Below, one piece after another: positions 10,391 through 23,400 of a stretch of 64,000 nucleotides of DNA. The notes beneath the pieces are model-generated. The model saw only the letters and a program-made list of their open reading frames with translations. It ran no database searches and was not told where the DNA came from. Source of the stretch: Closterium sp. Naga37s-1. Taxonomy: Eukaryota > Streptophyta > Zygnematophyceae > Desmidiales > Closteriaceae. The DNA is taken from contig CANJKZ010000169.1 in NCBI GenBank assembly GCA_947471745.1, forward strand, positions 2,550,001 to 2,614,000, in the 5' to 3' direction. The translations under genes were made by a program, and so were the position numbers. The first letter of the stretch is position 1. Each line of letters starts with the position of its first letter.

Positions 10391-10589
10391 AGGTTGCTAC
10401 GTGTGTTGTGTTCCTTGTATATCGACTTTGTCATGCCATTGCATGCTTGTTCTTCCAACTTTTGCTAGTAAAACTCTTGCCAATTTCACCTACGAGCAGA
10501 ACGAACTTGCACGAGTGTTAAACAACGCAACGATCACCCTGAACAACCCGTAGACTCCCACGTAGTCTGCTCCATTTTTAGGGTGTCTC

Positions 10590-13500
10590 TTTGCACTAAG
10601 ACACCCCAATGAGCTCACCATCGAGTCTAGTCTCAATGAGACCAAGGAGCGACTTCGCTCCGTTGCCTCCTCTACTGCTGCAGTAGTCCCCCGTCCCTTT
10701 GAGGGGTGTGCTCTGCCTTAAATCCCCACCTTTAATGCATCTCTTGTTACTGATGAGTCCCCAGCTATTGGGGAAACTGCAGCCGTTGCTGCCTCTGGCG
10801 GTGTGTCAAGGGAGGTAAGAAGGGTGGGAAAAATGGGGGAGGTGGAGGAGGTGGAGGCGGTGGTGGTGTTGGTACTTCTGGAGAAGCCAACACTAACGGC
10901 GGTGCCGGGATTGCAGGTCTTGACTGGAGGAGGCACTAGCTGGGAGTGTGGTGGGGGTTCAGCAGCAGCAGCAGTAGCGTCAGACGGTGAGCAACATGTA
11001 TGGCAGCAGCAGCAGCAGGTGTAGTCGCCGCTGCAAGTGCAGCACCTTTTCAGCAGTGGGCCCTCAACATCTGTGGGGACCTGGTGGTCTGGGGAGTGTC
11101 GGCCATGGTGGTGGCCTTGGCAGTTAGGGGGCGCCTCCCCGTGGCACCGGACCCTGCTAGTACCGACACTGTCTACGAGCTTCTTGACCACTCCGCACTG
11201 CGAAGCTTCCGCCACCCCGACGACCTGTACCGCGACTGTTTTGAGCCGGAGGCGGTTCCTTCGCACTAGCCCTCATTCTTGCGTCGTGGTTACCCTTATT
11301 TTTCCACGGACATGACTGATGTTTAATATGCTTTGTACTATGTTGACCATAGTGTTGCTATATCATTTTACTACCAGTGTGTAGACTAGAATCTTTGCCT
11401 GTTTCAAGAGTAGGAGCTTGTAGTGTTGCTAGCCCATGTGCGCTTACTGCTGACGCGTCCGTTTCCTTCACACTTGACTCCAATGCGTCCTAGTAATTCT
11501 TCCGTGACCACACCACCGTTTCACCGCTTCCAGCGCAAGTCGCGACTTCTTTTGCCAAACCCACGTTTGGACCAGACAGTCACTCGCAGTTCTTACCACG
11601 CTCTCGTTCGCGGCCGTCCCCTCAGGTTCGCTCATAGGTCTCCACATCCCCTCTTTCTCCAGGGAACTTGGCGGGTCTTGGACGTCTTCATGACCTTGGT
11701 GTCACTACTACGTTTTTTGGACACGAGAGGTTTCTGACCTTCACGGACGCTACCACCCGGGCACAGCTTGCCACGTTTCCCTGGGAGCCCGCGTTAGGTC
11801 TCTACACCCTGCACACTGCGTCCCCCCATGTGTCTGGGTCTGGTCAGGTAGCTGCGTCGTGCTCTTGTCGGTCACTCACCCACCTGTCCCTCCTAGGGCA
11901 CTGCCGTTTGGGTCACCCTGCACTCCCACGTCTGCATCACATGGCTAGGCACCGTATTGTCTCAGGTCTCCCACTATCGCTCCCCCGGCTCCCTTCGGCA
12001 TTTGCTCCTCCTTGCACACCTTGCATTGAGGGTCGCAGTGCGCCGCCCCTCATTTGTACTCGCTTCCGCCCGCCACTTCACCACTTCAGACTTTGCACTT
12101 GGACATCTGGGGCCCTGCCTTGGTAGCTGGGCCGCGACAGGAGCGCTGCTTCTTGTAGATGACTTCTCCCGCTACACCATGGTGTTTGCCTTCGAGCTGA
12201 AGGCTGACATGCCTGATGCTCTCATCCCGTGGTTACTGGCTACATGGGCCCAGCATGACCTTCTTGTGCTTTGTCTGCACTCCGACAAGGGTGGTGAGTT
12301 CATCTCCCGCCATCTTACCCAGTTCTGTAGTGAGCAAGGGCATCACCCAATCTTTCACGCTTCCAGACTCGCCGCAACAGAATAGGTCGAGCAACACATA
12401 GGCTTGATCGTGGAGATCGCCTGCACCTCCATGATCGTTTGTGGTCCCCTACGCCACACATAAGCCGAACCTGTGGCCTCGTGTCTCGCGCCCACAGAAT
12501 TCACCGACCCGTATCTAGACTGGGTCACCTGGTGTCGCAAGCGTGTTTCAAGTCTAGGGCTGCCTTGCGCATGTCCACGATCCTCACGCGGACAAGCTCT
12601 CGGCCAGCACTCTTCCTTGTAACTTCCTTGGTTTTCCGGTTTATGTCTTGGACTGTCTGTTCTACCACCCCTCTTCCCACCTATTATTTCACTCTTTTGA
12701 TGTCACCTTTGACGCGTCAGTGTCCTTCTACATACGTTACCCTTGTCGAGGTACCCCAGTACCCCCACCTCTCCTCTTCTTCACTCCCACTCCTCTTAGT
12801 CCCACCACCCCCCCAAGTCCTGCCCTGTTTGTTGTGTCACATGCCACCATACATCCCTCAGTTGTGCCTCCTGAGTCGTCACCTTCACCTCAGTCCCTTA
12901 TACCATCCTCACAGAAGCAAAAACCTCTGGACCAGCCGCAGAATGTCACAATGGACTCTACGGGTGTTGATGCTGGAGGTGCTGGTTCTGAGGGTGCTAC
13001 TGCTAGAGGTGCTGGTTCTGGGGTTGCTGGTGCTGGAGTTACTGGTTCTGGGGGGTGCTGATGCTAGCGGTGCTGGTATTCGAGTTACTGCGCCGCCTAG
13101 ACTACCTTGCGAGTCTTGTTACTGACACTGACCCTGCCTGACCTCCGTTCGTCGGGGGTGAGGTTGCCCTTGGCTGTGACGTTCTTGAGGACAGACAGGA
13201 GGAGCTGGAGTGTCTTGCGGCCGCTTCACCTCATCTTGCAACCATGCTGCTTGCCCCTGAGGGAGACCCGGATGCACTTGACATCCCCACCCCGCGCTCT
13301 TACAGAGAGGAGATCTCGGGTGAGTACTCCTCTCAGTGGCAGACAGCCATGGACGCAGAGATGGCTTCCTGGAAGTCCACAGGCACCTACGTCGACGAGG
13401 TTCCCCCACCTGGGGCGAACATCGTCAGTGGCATGTGGATTTTCAGGGTGAAGCGGCCGCCGGGTTCTCCGCCTGTCTTCAAGGCACGTTACGTTGCTCG

Positions 13501-15223
13501 AGGCTTCAGTCAGCGTGAGGGGGTCGACTTCTTTCAGACCTTCTCCCCCATCCCGAAGATGACCACTCTTCGGGTGTTGCTACACGTTGCAGCTCATCGT
13601 GACTACGAGCTGCACTCCCTCGACTTCTCGACAGCTTTCTTGCAGGGTAGCCTTCACGAGGCCATCTGGCTACGTCGTCCTCCTGGCTTCACTGGGTCGT
13701 TTCCTGAGGGTACCCAGTGGAGCCTACGGCGACCAGTGTACGGCCTCCGTCAGGCACCTCACGAGTGGCACGACACACTGAGGACGACACTTGCGGCTCT
13801 TGGGTTTGCTCCTTCGACTGCTGACCCGTCGCTGTTTCTGCGCACCGACACTACCCTGCCGTCGTTCTACGTTCTCGTGTACGTCGACGACTTGGTCTTT
13901 GCTACTGCCGACACAGCGCCGCTGGCCCTAGTGAAGGCGGAGCTGCAGGAGAGACACACCTGCACTGACATGGGTGAGCTGCGGAGCTATATTGGCTTGC
14001 AGATCACCTGGGACAGAGCACGGCGCACCATCACCCTGACTCAGTCACACATGGTGCACCAGGTCCTCCAACGTTTTGTCTTCCCGTACTCATCGCCACA
14101 GCCCACTGCTCTGTCTACCGGCCACTCGCTCTCAGCTCCACCTTCGGACGATTCCGTAGAGCCGAGTGGTCCGTACCCAGAGCTTGTGGGTTGCCTCATG
14201 TACCTGATGACGTGCAGACGACCTGACCTCGCGTACCCTCTCAGCCTCCTGGCTCGCTACGTGGCACCTGGTAGACACGGAAAGGTGCCCTTTGATGCTG
14301 CGAAGAGGGTACTGCGTTACTTGTGCAGTACATCGGGCATGGGGCTCGTGCTTGGAGGACGGGGTTCAGTGGTCCTCACAGGACACTCCGACGCTTCTTG
14401 GGCCGACGACCAGGCGACTCAGCGTTCGTCACGGGGTTACACCTTCAGTCTTGGCTCTGGTTCTGTCTCGTGGAGGTCCACTCGTTCTTCTTCTGTGCTT
14501 AGCTCCAGCTGCGAGGCTGAGATCTACGCTGGGGCCATGGCTGCACAGGAGCTACGCTGGCTGACCTACCTGCTGGCCGACTTGGGGGAGCGGCCTCGTT
14601 CTCCTCCAGTTCTATACGTCGACAACAAGGCAATGCTTGCCTTGTGTCGCGAGCAGAGACTGGAGCACAGAACGAAGCACATTGCTCTTCGCTACTTCCT
14701 TTCGTGTGAGCTGCAGCAGCGTGGTCAGCTGCGCCTTGCTTACGTGGCCTCTCGGGCCAACACTGCTGATGTCTTCACCAAGGCCCTTGGGTCTGGTGAT
14801 CATCAGCGTTTCTGCACTGCTCTTGGGCTTGTGCCCACTCTGCCTCACCTGCTGGTTGCTTGACTTGCACTTGTTGTACACTGATATATATCTTTATACC
14901 TGCTTGTTTCCTCTTGCTAGGTTGTGATCAGTGTACTGCCTTGCTATTATAACTCTGCATGTGAACTGGCCTTGTGGCCGCTTGCTTGTGCTCAGATTGC
15001 GTGGTGACCTTGTGATCCACCCTGAGCTTTGCTTTGCCTCTCTTGCTTGACTGGTCTTGTGACCATCTGCTTGTCCCCCACTTAGCCTATGGGGGTGTGT
15101 CAAACTGCATTTGTGCTTGCTAGGCTGTCCTGGGGTACACCATAAGGGGTACAACCCCAATTAGGTATAGTACTTGTACACAACTCTCATGCTAGTCAAT
15201 CATTCCCTCGAATAGGTTTCTCA
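10590..15223 (+). mobile_element. Decayed Copia related to B (5' end missing)
   Basis: Fossil of the same family as element B. Parts in order: gag remnants (about 10600-11270), protease and integrase remnants (about 11450-12400), a low-complexity linker (about 12950-13080), and a long reverse transcriptase-RNase H segment (13244-14863) closely similar to that of B. A purine tract precedes the 3' LTR at 15098-15223 (126 bp, TGTCAAAC start, TTTCTCA end). No 5' LTR was found. The element is broken, with many breaks in its front half and few in the RT-RNase H part. Confidence 0.85.
15098..15223 (+). repeat. 3' LTR of the decayed Copia
   Basis: About 126 bp; starts after GGGGGTG and shares the GGGGTAC ... 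GGGGTACAACCCCAATTAGG core with the other short-LTR Copia copies in this window. Confidence 0.75.
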
Positions 15224-15279
15224 CAGCTATGTCATGCACATATCCTTTTAAAAGATGGGATGTAAAAAAAAGATATGAT

Positions 15280-18200
15280 TGTGAGATAAATAACAATAAG
15301 CAACCATTTGGAATAACCAATGGTTAATTATAACATTCCCGAAGGTTCTTCCTTGGCGCATCGCTTCATAACGAAGTAGCGCGTCTGTACCTGTACCGCG
15401 TTAGCTCGTATAGAGCACGCGAAGGTCAACAGTCACGCGAAGGTCAACAGTCGCAGAAAGTCAATGGTTGCGACTGTTGACTGTCCCGCAACCGTCGTCG
15501 GATGTTACGCACTGCAGCATGGTAACCGTAAGGATCGCAATAGTCACTGCTACTGTAGCGATGTCTGCAAAACAGTTAATAGGGGAATGTACCCCTCATA
15601 GTACATGGCTAGCTAGGAATGCTATATAAATCCCCTGTAATTATATTTTATTCATCTTGTTTCCTTTCGACTTATTATAAACAAGGTCACTCAAAATACT
15701 TCATTGTCTCCTTCCCACTTGGCTAGCTTTATCCTATCCACAATCGATTCCTTGGTTATATCAACATGGTAAGAGAGCATGGTTGGACTATAAGGTCTGC
15801 CAGGTTGTTGTTCTTCCTAGAACAGCAGCTTATTAATTCACGCATTACAACACCTTACGGAGTCTGCATCAATATGTCGACTGAAGGGAAGACTACAACA
15901 GACTCCCCGGGCCCACCACCACCAACAACAACAAACACGCCGTCAGCAGTGACATCCGTCAACGCCAACGTCGTAGAACAACTCATCGCACGCATCAGCG
16001 CACTTGAGAGCCAGCAGACGATGAGCGTCGACGGCTCAAGCTACGCCAGAGGAGTTGCGGACCCCCCCTTCCAGGAGAAGACCGACGCGTCAACTCCGAG
16101 AGATCCTTCACCTTTGACAATCGTCAAGGTTCAGCTTACAATCAACAGCGTGCGTAGACAGAGGTGTTAGCATCACTGCAAAACAAGTTTCTCACAACAT
16201 CAAAACTGAAGACATCAATCCTATTCGACGGCAAAGATTTTTACACGTGAGCTTCGAGTTCGAGCTCCTCACGACAACCGCGCAGATCTGGATGTACTAC
16301 GACGGGAGTCTTACCTTTCCGACAGAAGGTACCCTGCATGAGAAAAACCTCTTCTACCACGAGTCTCTCCTCGCGTACACCGTTCTTCTCCGCAACCTCT
16401 CCCCCACCGAGCAGCTTTGCATCCGCTCCTTCAAGACGGAGTGGGCTCCTGCGCAAGTGTCTTGGGAATACCTGCGCAACATATGCATGGCGACAGATCC
16501 GGTAACAATGACTCGCCTGCTCGGCCAACTGACATCAGCCAAAATGGTTAAAGGGGAGAAAGCGGGACCATATATTAAAGAAGTGTGGCGGAAACGTCCT
16601 TGACGACATGTTCGTCACTATAGTCCTCTCGGAACTAGGACCTGAATGGCGACAATGCAAATCGCTACTTCGCGCTCGAGGAGGCGTTTCCGAAGCTGCC
16701 CTCTGTGCCACACTCCTCTCAGAGCAGCAGGAGATCAAACTGTACAACGAAAGAAATGGCAAGAGATAAATATTGGTGTTCTACGCTGGCGCAACTGAAG
16801 GGGAGTCACATGAGAAGAAAGGATATTTTGCAAATACCTGCAAGAAACCAGGCCACACGATGGATCGTTGCTTCAAGCGCAAGGCCGCCAACGAAAAGCG
16901 CAACAAAATTTCACCTGGATATCAGCATCAACCTTCGGTTCGCCCTTCAACACCAGCGACGGAGGATATTTTGCAAATACTGCAAGAAACCAGGCCACAC
17001 GATGGATCGTTGCTTCAAGCCCAAGGTCGCCAACAAAAAGCGCAACAATAACTCACCTGGATATCAGCATCAACCTTCAGTTCGCCCTTCAACACCAGCG
17101 ACGGCACCAACAACAACAATGTCACCGCCCGCCGTTGCAAGTACTTCGCAAGTCCCTCCACGCATTTCTGCCAAGGACAAGGGAAAGGGGGCAATCTTGA
17201 GATGCATGGCGCGCCGCAAAGGCATTCGCTTCTATGACAGAGTCAACTTCTCGACGATTGGACCAATCGATCCCATCAAGCCAAGCCCAGACAACGACCC
17301 TACGATCGGATACTGGAGCACAAGGCCGACAACTCTCCCACCTTATTACGAGTCACATCCTGGCTTTGCCGCAACCCACGAGAATGACCTCTCAAACTTC
17401 TACGTTGACCTCGACCGCATCGTTACTCCCAAAATCGCCAACGTTGTACGACGAAGCCGCGACAACTTCAACAAATGGTATCTTGACAGCTGCTGCGGAC
17501 TTCATCTAATGGGATCAACAACGTTCATCAGCAACTCAAAGCGACTGCAACATCCATGCGAAATAACCGTCGCAAACAACAACCGACTGAAAGCTTATGA
17601 CATCGGAGAAGTATACATGCAGTCGAGCGACACCAACTTCACTATTCACATCGGTGATCTACGGGTCGTCGCCGATCTTCAGTTCAACCTTCTCTCTGCA
17701 GCACAACTCATAAAATGCGGCGTTGAGATCCGAACCAACTTCGAAGAGAAGTGCTTTGAACTTCTTTACAAGAAAACTTACATCGGCAAGGCAGTCGACG
17801 AAGACAAGGTCTTTGTACTTAACTTCGAGTCGCAAGGCAACGACGACGATAACGACAGGACGCTCCTGCTGAAGACAACCACCGCCGGGCCACCACCTTG
17901 GACGCACCTTGAAGAAACAGGCCTCGAACGCCCTGGAACGGATGGTCTCTGTCGTACACTTGCCGTCCCGACCACCTCAACCTCCGCTCCCGGCGACACT
18001 GGACCTGCATCAATGGAAGAAGAAGCGGACAGTGGTGCGTCAGAGAAGGAAGCAACAGCACAGCAAACCAACACTAGAGGATGGGGAAACACATGAACTA
18101 CTCCCGCCACTGGATGGGGCACTAATGTTGTCATAGGCGCTTGGGGCGTGCCGGAACCTCCTTCCGCAAACCATAATCAAGGCGGATGGGGTCCACCGAC

Positions 18201-19593
18201 GCTCCCGCCAGGAGTTCCCTTTGAAGGCGGGTGGGGAACGTCAACGAGTCCAGGTGGTTGGGGACCACCAGGACCCTTTCCCAAAGCTCCGAGGCTCCCC
18301 CCTAAGGCCGTTGCGGAAGCAGATCCCTACTGAAAAACGCGCAGCGCCAGCTGGGGTGGACCTCCTCTTCCGGATCAATATCCATACGCCAACACAGGAA
18401 AAAGAGGAAGAGTTAGAAGGCATGGTGCATGATTTCGGAGAAGCAGCAGAATTACCTGAACATACCGAGGAACCACCACCGCCAGAAGGACCACAAGTAA
18501 TCTCAATCACAGGCGACGAGTACCTTTACCACCGAATCCCGATAGAGGGACCCCCCGCTTCTGAGTGGCCAGAAGCGAAACCGCCTTAGCAACTCCTGCT
18601 AGTCGCCGGCGATTCAATTCACGTCGCCGGAACAAACGACGTCTTCGGCATCTCCGAAGCTGATCTTCACCAAGCCTCCACCCAAGCCTTAAAGGACCTG
18701 TGACACCACAGCAAAAAGAACAGAGAAACCTGTTATTACATGTGCACCGTCGGATATCGTGCCACCCCTGACATCTGGCATCAGTGACCCGGACACCCTT
18801 CACATGCAACACTCAAGAATTCAATTGCCGCCAACGTTTTCGACGCAAGCAGACTGCTCCTGCCTAACGGCGACACACTCAAAACAACATCGGACGACCC
18901 ACCGTGCACCATCTTCCCCACCGCATCGCTTGCTCACAAGCCCTTTCCAGACTTACCTCCGGGATACGAGCGATCCGAGCCTCTCGAAAAAGTCTACAAC
19001 GACTTCATGCTTCTGAGCCAAGGTGGGCACGACGGCGAATACAACACCACGACATTCATCGACGCCAGCACGCGCTATGACTGGGCCGTCAACATCGACA
19101 GCCGTTCACGCGCCTTCGACTGCTTCATGTTCTGGATGAAGCGAGCCGAGCGACAGTCAGGGCTGAAGTTGAAGAGCTTCCAGACGGCGGGGGTCTGGAG
19201 TAATTCTCCAACGAGTTTAAGGAGCTCTTTGCCAAGAAAGGGATTGGGCATCTGGTGTCCCTGCCCTACGCGCACGAGCAACAAGAAGTAGCAGAAATGA
19301 CAAACAGGAGCCTCGCCTCGATTTTGAGAGCCCTCATGAAGCAGTACGCCATCCCAACCAGGTTCTAGCCGTTCGCGATGAACCATGCTGTTCGGGTGCA
19401 CAACTTGCTGTCATCTCGAAGCCTAAAGGACGACACCTCACCTTACAAGGCCTGGACGGGCAGAAAGGGTGACACTCGTCTGCTCCGAGTGTTCGGCTGC
19501 ATGGTACAGTACAGGCCCCACACGGCACGGCCGGGCACATTGGGGAATCCACCTCGGATATCCAAGAAGTTCAAGGCTTGGATCGTGTTGGAC
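15280..19593 (+). mobile_element. Old Copia element E, first segment (5' LTR to integrase)
   Basis: Fossil Copia of a different lineage. The 5' LTR runs from about 15280 (start uncertain) to 15766, with a promoter-like CTATATAAAT at about 15622, and is followed by a primer-site-like TGGTAAGAGAGCA. Gag starts near 15874 and includes two tandem copies of the segment bearing a CCHC knuckle (CKKPGHTMDRC, about 16825-17090). Protease-like and integrase-like segments follow to 19593, where element C is inserted. The element resumes at 26077. It is broken, with many breaks. Confidence 0.8.
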
Positions 19594-20412
19594 TGTTGGT
19601 GCAACCCTACGGTTTGCACTCGGCTTGTTGTCCGTGTGCGTGAATGTGTGTGTGTATGGAATGGTATGAGGGCATGGGATACTATATATTTCATGCTTAT
19701 AATTGTGTGTGAATGTTGAGTCATGATGTCGAGTGTGTGTGTCGAGTCAATAGCGAGTTATCGCTAGACGCGTGTTACGCGGTCGTTTGTGTCTCGCGCG
19801 CGGTTTCTATTTTGTCGTGCGCGGTTTCTATTTTGTCCTGTGTCGAACGTTCGGCGTGTCGCAGGTGTGTGCAGCAGACCCATCAAGAACTCAAGGATGA
19901 GTTTGTGATGAAGAGCCCGAGCCTTGGTGTCAAGCCTCAAGTGATTTCGAAGCTTGCCAAAAGGGTACACCTCAAGATATTGAAGATAGTTACATTACTT
20001 TGTGTAGTGTAACATTTCACTTGGTGTAGGCCCTAGTGAAGGGTAGTTTCGAGACCCTTCGTGGTTGGGGACAGTGTGGCACTGTTCCACATCACTGTAC
20101 CTCGGCTCTTGGGGTTTGTAGGAGCTGGGAGTCATTCCCAACTCGTAACTCTTCCTATCTTGTGTTCTAAGACTATAGTGGCTGCCATAGTACCGTTCGT
20201 TCAAACCGACGCTGTGTCGTCAATACTTTATCAAATCGTGCAATCTAAATTGCTAATTGTAGACGACGTGAAGACGCTCCAGATCCAATTTGAATCAAGT
20301 CATTTGCAGCTGTGAGCAGAACGCTATCAACGTTTGAAGCCGCTGTGCAGAAATCCGTCTGTGCTCTCTATCTTTCGTTTTAAGCACATTCAAGCCTATT
20401 GTGACTATAACA
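19594..20412 (+). repeat. 5' LTR of Copia C
   Basis: 819 bp, starting TGTTGGTGCAACC and ending CTATAACA, with a TATATATTTC box near 19683. It contains a short internal duplication (GCGCGGTTTCTATTTTGTC twice, near 19800). Four small open frames in it recur exactly in the 3' LTR and are not genes. Confidence 0.95.
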
Positions 20413-20446
20413 AGTGGTATCAGAGCCCCTTGGAGCAGTTTCGACA

Positions 20447-23400
20447 ATGTCTGGACCTGAGGAAAGGGGTGGCAGAGGTGCTGGTGGCAGTGGAGAAGCT
20501 CAAGCTCAAGGCCAACCCCGTGATTCAGCCATGGCGCCCATGCAACCAAGTCTTGGCCCACCTAGGGATGAGCCTAGGGTGTTTGGGCTTGACAAGTTCA
20601 ACGGTGACAACTTTGCTGAATGGTCCTTCAAGATGGAGAACATCTTTGACCACTATGACCTGCTGGAGGTGATGGAAGGAACGGAGAAGCGCCCCGAGAA
20701 CGACCCGGAGAAGAGCCCGTGGGTGCGGAAGAGCGCACAAGGCTATCTCTTACTTGGGCAAGCGTTGGGGAGCAGTCAGATCCGTCACATCAAGCCATTC
20801 CAGCGTGAACCAGAGAAAGGACCAAAGGCATGGGCTGCTCTCAAGGGTGTACATGCTCCTGCAACAGCGGCGGTAGCGGTGGTGTTGGAACGGCAAATGG
20901 CGGCACTACGAATTGAAGAAGACGAAGCGGTTGAAGAAGGGGTGCAGAAATTCTTCGACTTGTTGACGCGGCTTGAGGGAGCTGATTTGAACTACAGTGA
21001 GCTCCAAAAGAAGACCAAGTTGCTGGCCTTACTCCCAGAGTCATGGTCCTCGCTCATCATCAACCTTAATCGCGACTTGCCCCGCCTCTCGCTTGAAGAC
21101 GTGAAGCGAGCTATCCTTCAAGAGGATTTCCGCCGCCGTGAGTTGGCGAGTGCGGATGGCGCTGGGGCAGCGAGCATCGGCCGTGGATATGGTCGAGGAA
21201 GAGGCAGAGGACGAGGGGGAGGAAGGTTTGGTGGCAGCAACTTCGGCGGAGGCCGCAGGAGTGGCGGTTACGGCAGCGACGACAAGAGCTACGGACGCGG
21301 TCGCGGCCGATTCGACGGCGAGTGTCACTATTGCCACAAGAGCGGACACATGTGGCGCGACTGCTACAAACTCCCTGATGGTTGGACCCCTGCTCAAGGC
21401 CAAGAGGGTAGAGGAGCAGGAGGAGGGAGAGGACGAGGCCGTGGAGGCCGTGGCGGTCGCGGTGGCGAAGCTGCAAACATGAAGAGCGGAGACAACGACA
21501 AGGACCCGAGCGACGATCGATACCCGGGTCTATTCTACTTCGTGTCGACGCAAGTACCGGCTGGTCCAGAGAAGGATGAAGGCTTTGAGGAGCCAGCAGC
21601 TGTGGGGAAGGTGACCCTACACCCCCTGGACTATTGGGTGATTGATAGTGGCGCTACCTATAGCATGACACCTCGCCCGGACTTGCTCACCGAACTCGAG
21701 CCGTCACCGGTGAAGCATGTCACATCGGCTTTGGGGCAGCGAGCAGAGGTGAAAGGCATGGGCAAGGCCATGTTCAAGGGTGCTGATGGGAAGATGGTGG
21801 GCCTCAAGAACGTGCTTTGGGTGCCCAGCCTTGCTGCAAACCTGATTTCCGTGCGGCGGTTGGCAAAGGCCGGCATGGACACGAACTCGAAGGGAGCCAA
21901 GACCTACACCGCAAGGCTTGGCGATCGAATTCTTTGGGACCTTCATGAGGACAGGGATGTCTACAACGAGATGTGGCAGATCCCAGTGGTCCCTATGCCT
22001 AAGGAGAGGCAAGTGGCAGCAAGCATCAGCACCAAGGATGGAGCGGTCGGTAGCGACGATGGCGCGAACGGTCGCGCTAAGGAGAATGAGCTCAAGAAGA
22101 GCAAACCTGGAGGGACCAGCAAGTTCAGTGAACCTAAGGAGAGTGGTGCAGCAACCAAGGAGCAGCAAAAGGGTGAGGAGAACCCAGAGGCAGCAGCGGA
22201 GGAGGACTACGGAGAGAGTATGTGGGGCGCTATTGCGAGCGCGGCATTCTCCAATCCAACTTCGGCTACGGGGGAGTGTGATTGGCTCACCTTGCATCGG
22301 CGCATGGGGCATGTGGCCCTGCCCATCTTGCAGCAGCTAGTGAAGAATGAGATGGTTGCTGGCATACGTGTGAAGGGGGAGCCCGATGAGGTGCTTGGCT
22401 GCCCGACGTGCATTCAAGCCAAGTTCACCCGGTTTCCGTTCCCTAGTTCGGAGGCAACGGCAAAGGCACCGCTTGATGAGGTGGTGATGGACGTGGTGGG
22501 CCCCCTGAAGCTTGGAGCTGCTGGAGCTGAGTATTTTCTCACCATTGTCGACGTCTACACCCGCATGACTTGGGTGTACGTGCTGGCCAAGAAGAGCGAC
22601 GTAGCTGAAACGTTGAAGACGGATTGGTTCCCGATGGTGGAGCGGCAACAAGACCGTCTAGTCAAGTCAATCCGCACCGATCGAGGGGGAGAGTTCCTGA
22701 GCAAGGAGTTTGGGTTGTGGCTGAAGAAGAATGGTATTCGGCACTCCCTCACCATGCCATACTCCCCTGCAATGAACGGCATCGCCGAGCGATCGAACCG
22801 CACAATCACGGAGGCGGCACGCGGGTTGCTCATTGAAGCCGGGCTACCCGACTATTTCTGGCCTGATGCGGTGCGGAGCGCATGTGTGGCCAAGAACAGA
22901 GCCTTGACTCATGTGGGAGCAGACAAATGGGTGCCCTATGTGGAGTGGCTAGGAAGGAAGCCAAAGGTGGATATGCTTCGGGTGTTCGGGTGCATGTGCA
23001 TGGCGCTCGTGCCTAAGCATCTTCGGCACAACAAGCTTGGTGCCAAGGCGGTGTGGGCCGTGCACTTGGGCATGGCTCAAAACAGCAAGGGATGGCTTCT
23101 TTGGGACCCATTCACCAAGAAGTTCTTGGTGAGCAGGGACTGCAAGTTCATGGAGAACTTCATGTACAAGGATTGGAAGGCGGAGAATGAGGCGAAGATA
23201 GGCGTGCGGTTTGGGGAGGTGAAGAGTTCCGGTTTGGAGCATGTGGAGCTGCCTTTGGAGCTGAGCAGCGGCAGCACAACCACAAGGCAATCCTCCCTTG
23301 TGAATGGGGGAGAGGAGGCCAATGATGCAGAGGAAGAAGAGGAGGAGGTGCAGCAAGTGAGCGAGCGTGCACCGTCACTCCCTTCCCGTACTACGAGTGC

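Noticed and set aside
19713-20315. Small proteins repeated exactly at 25377-25979
   Set aside because: Both copies are inside the LTRs of Copia C; no coding signal beyond open frames.
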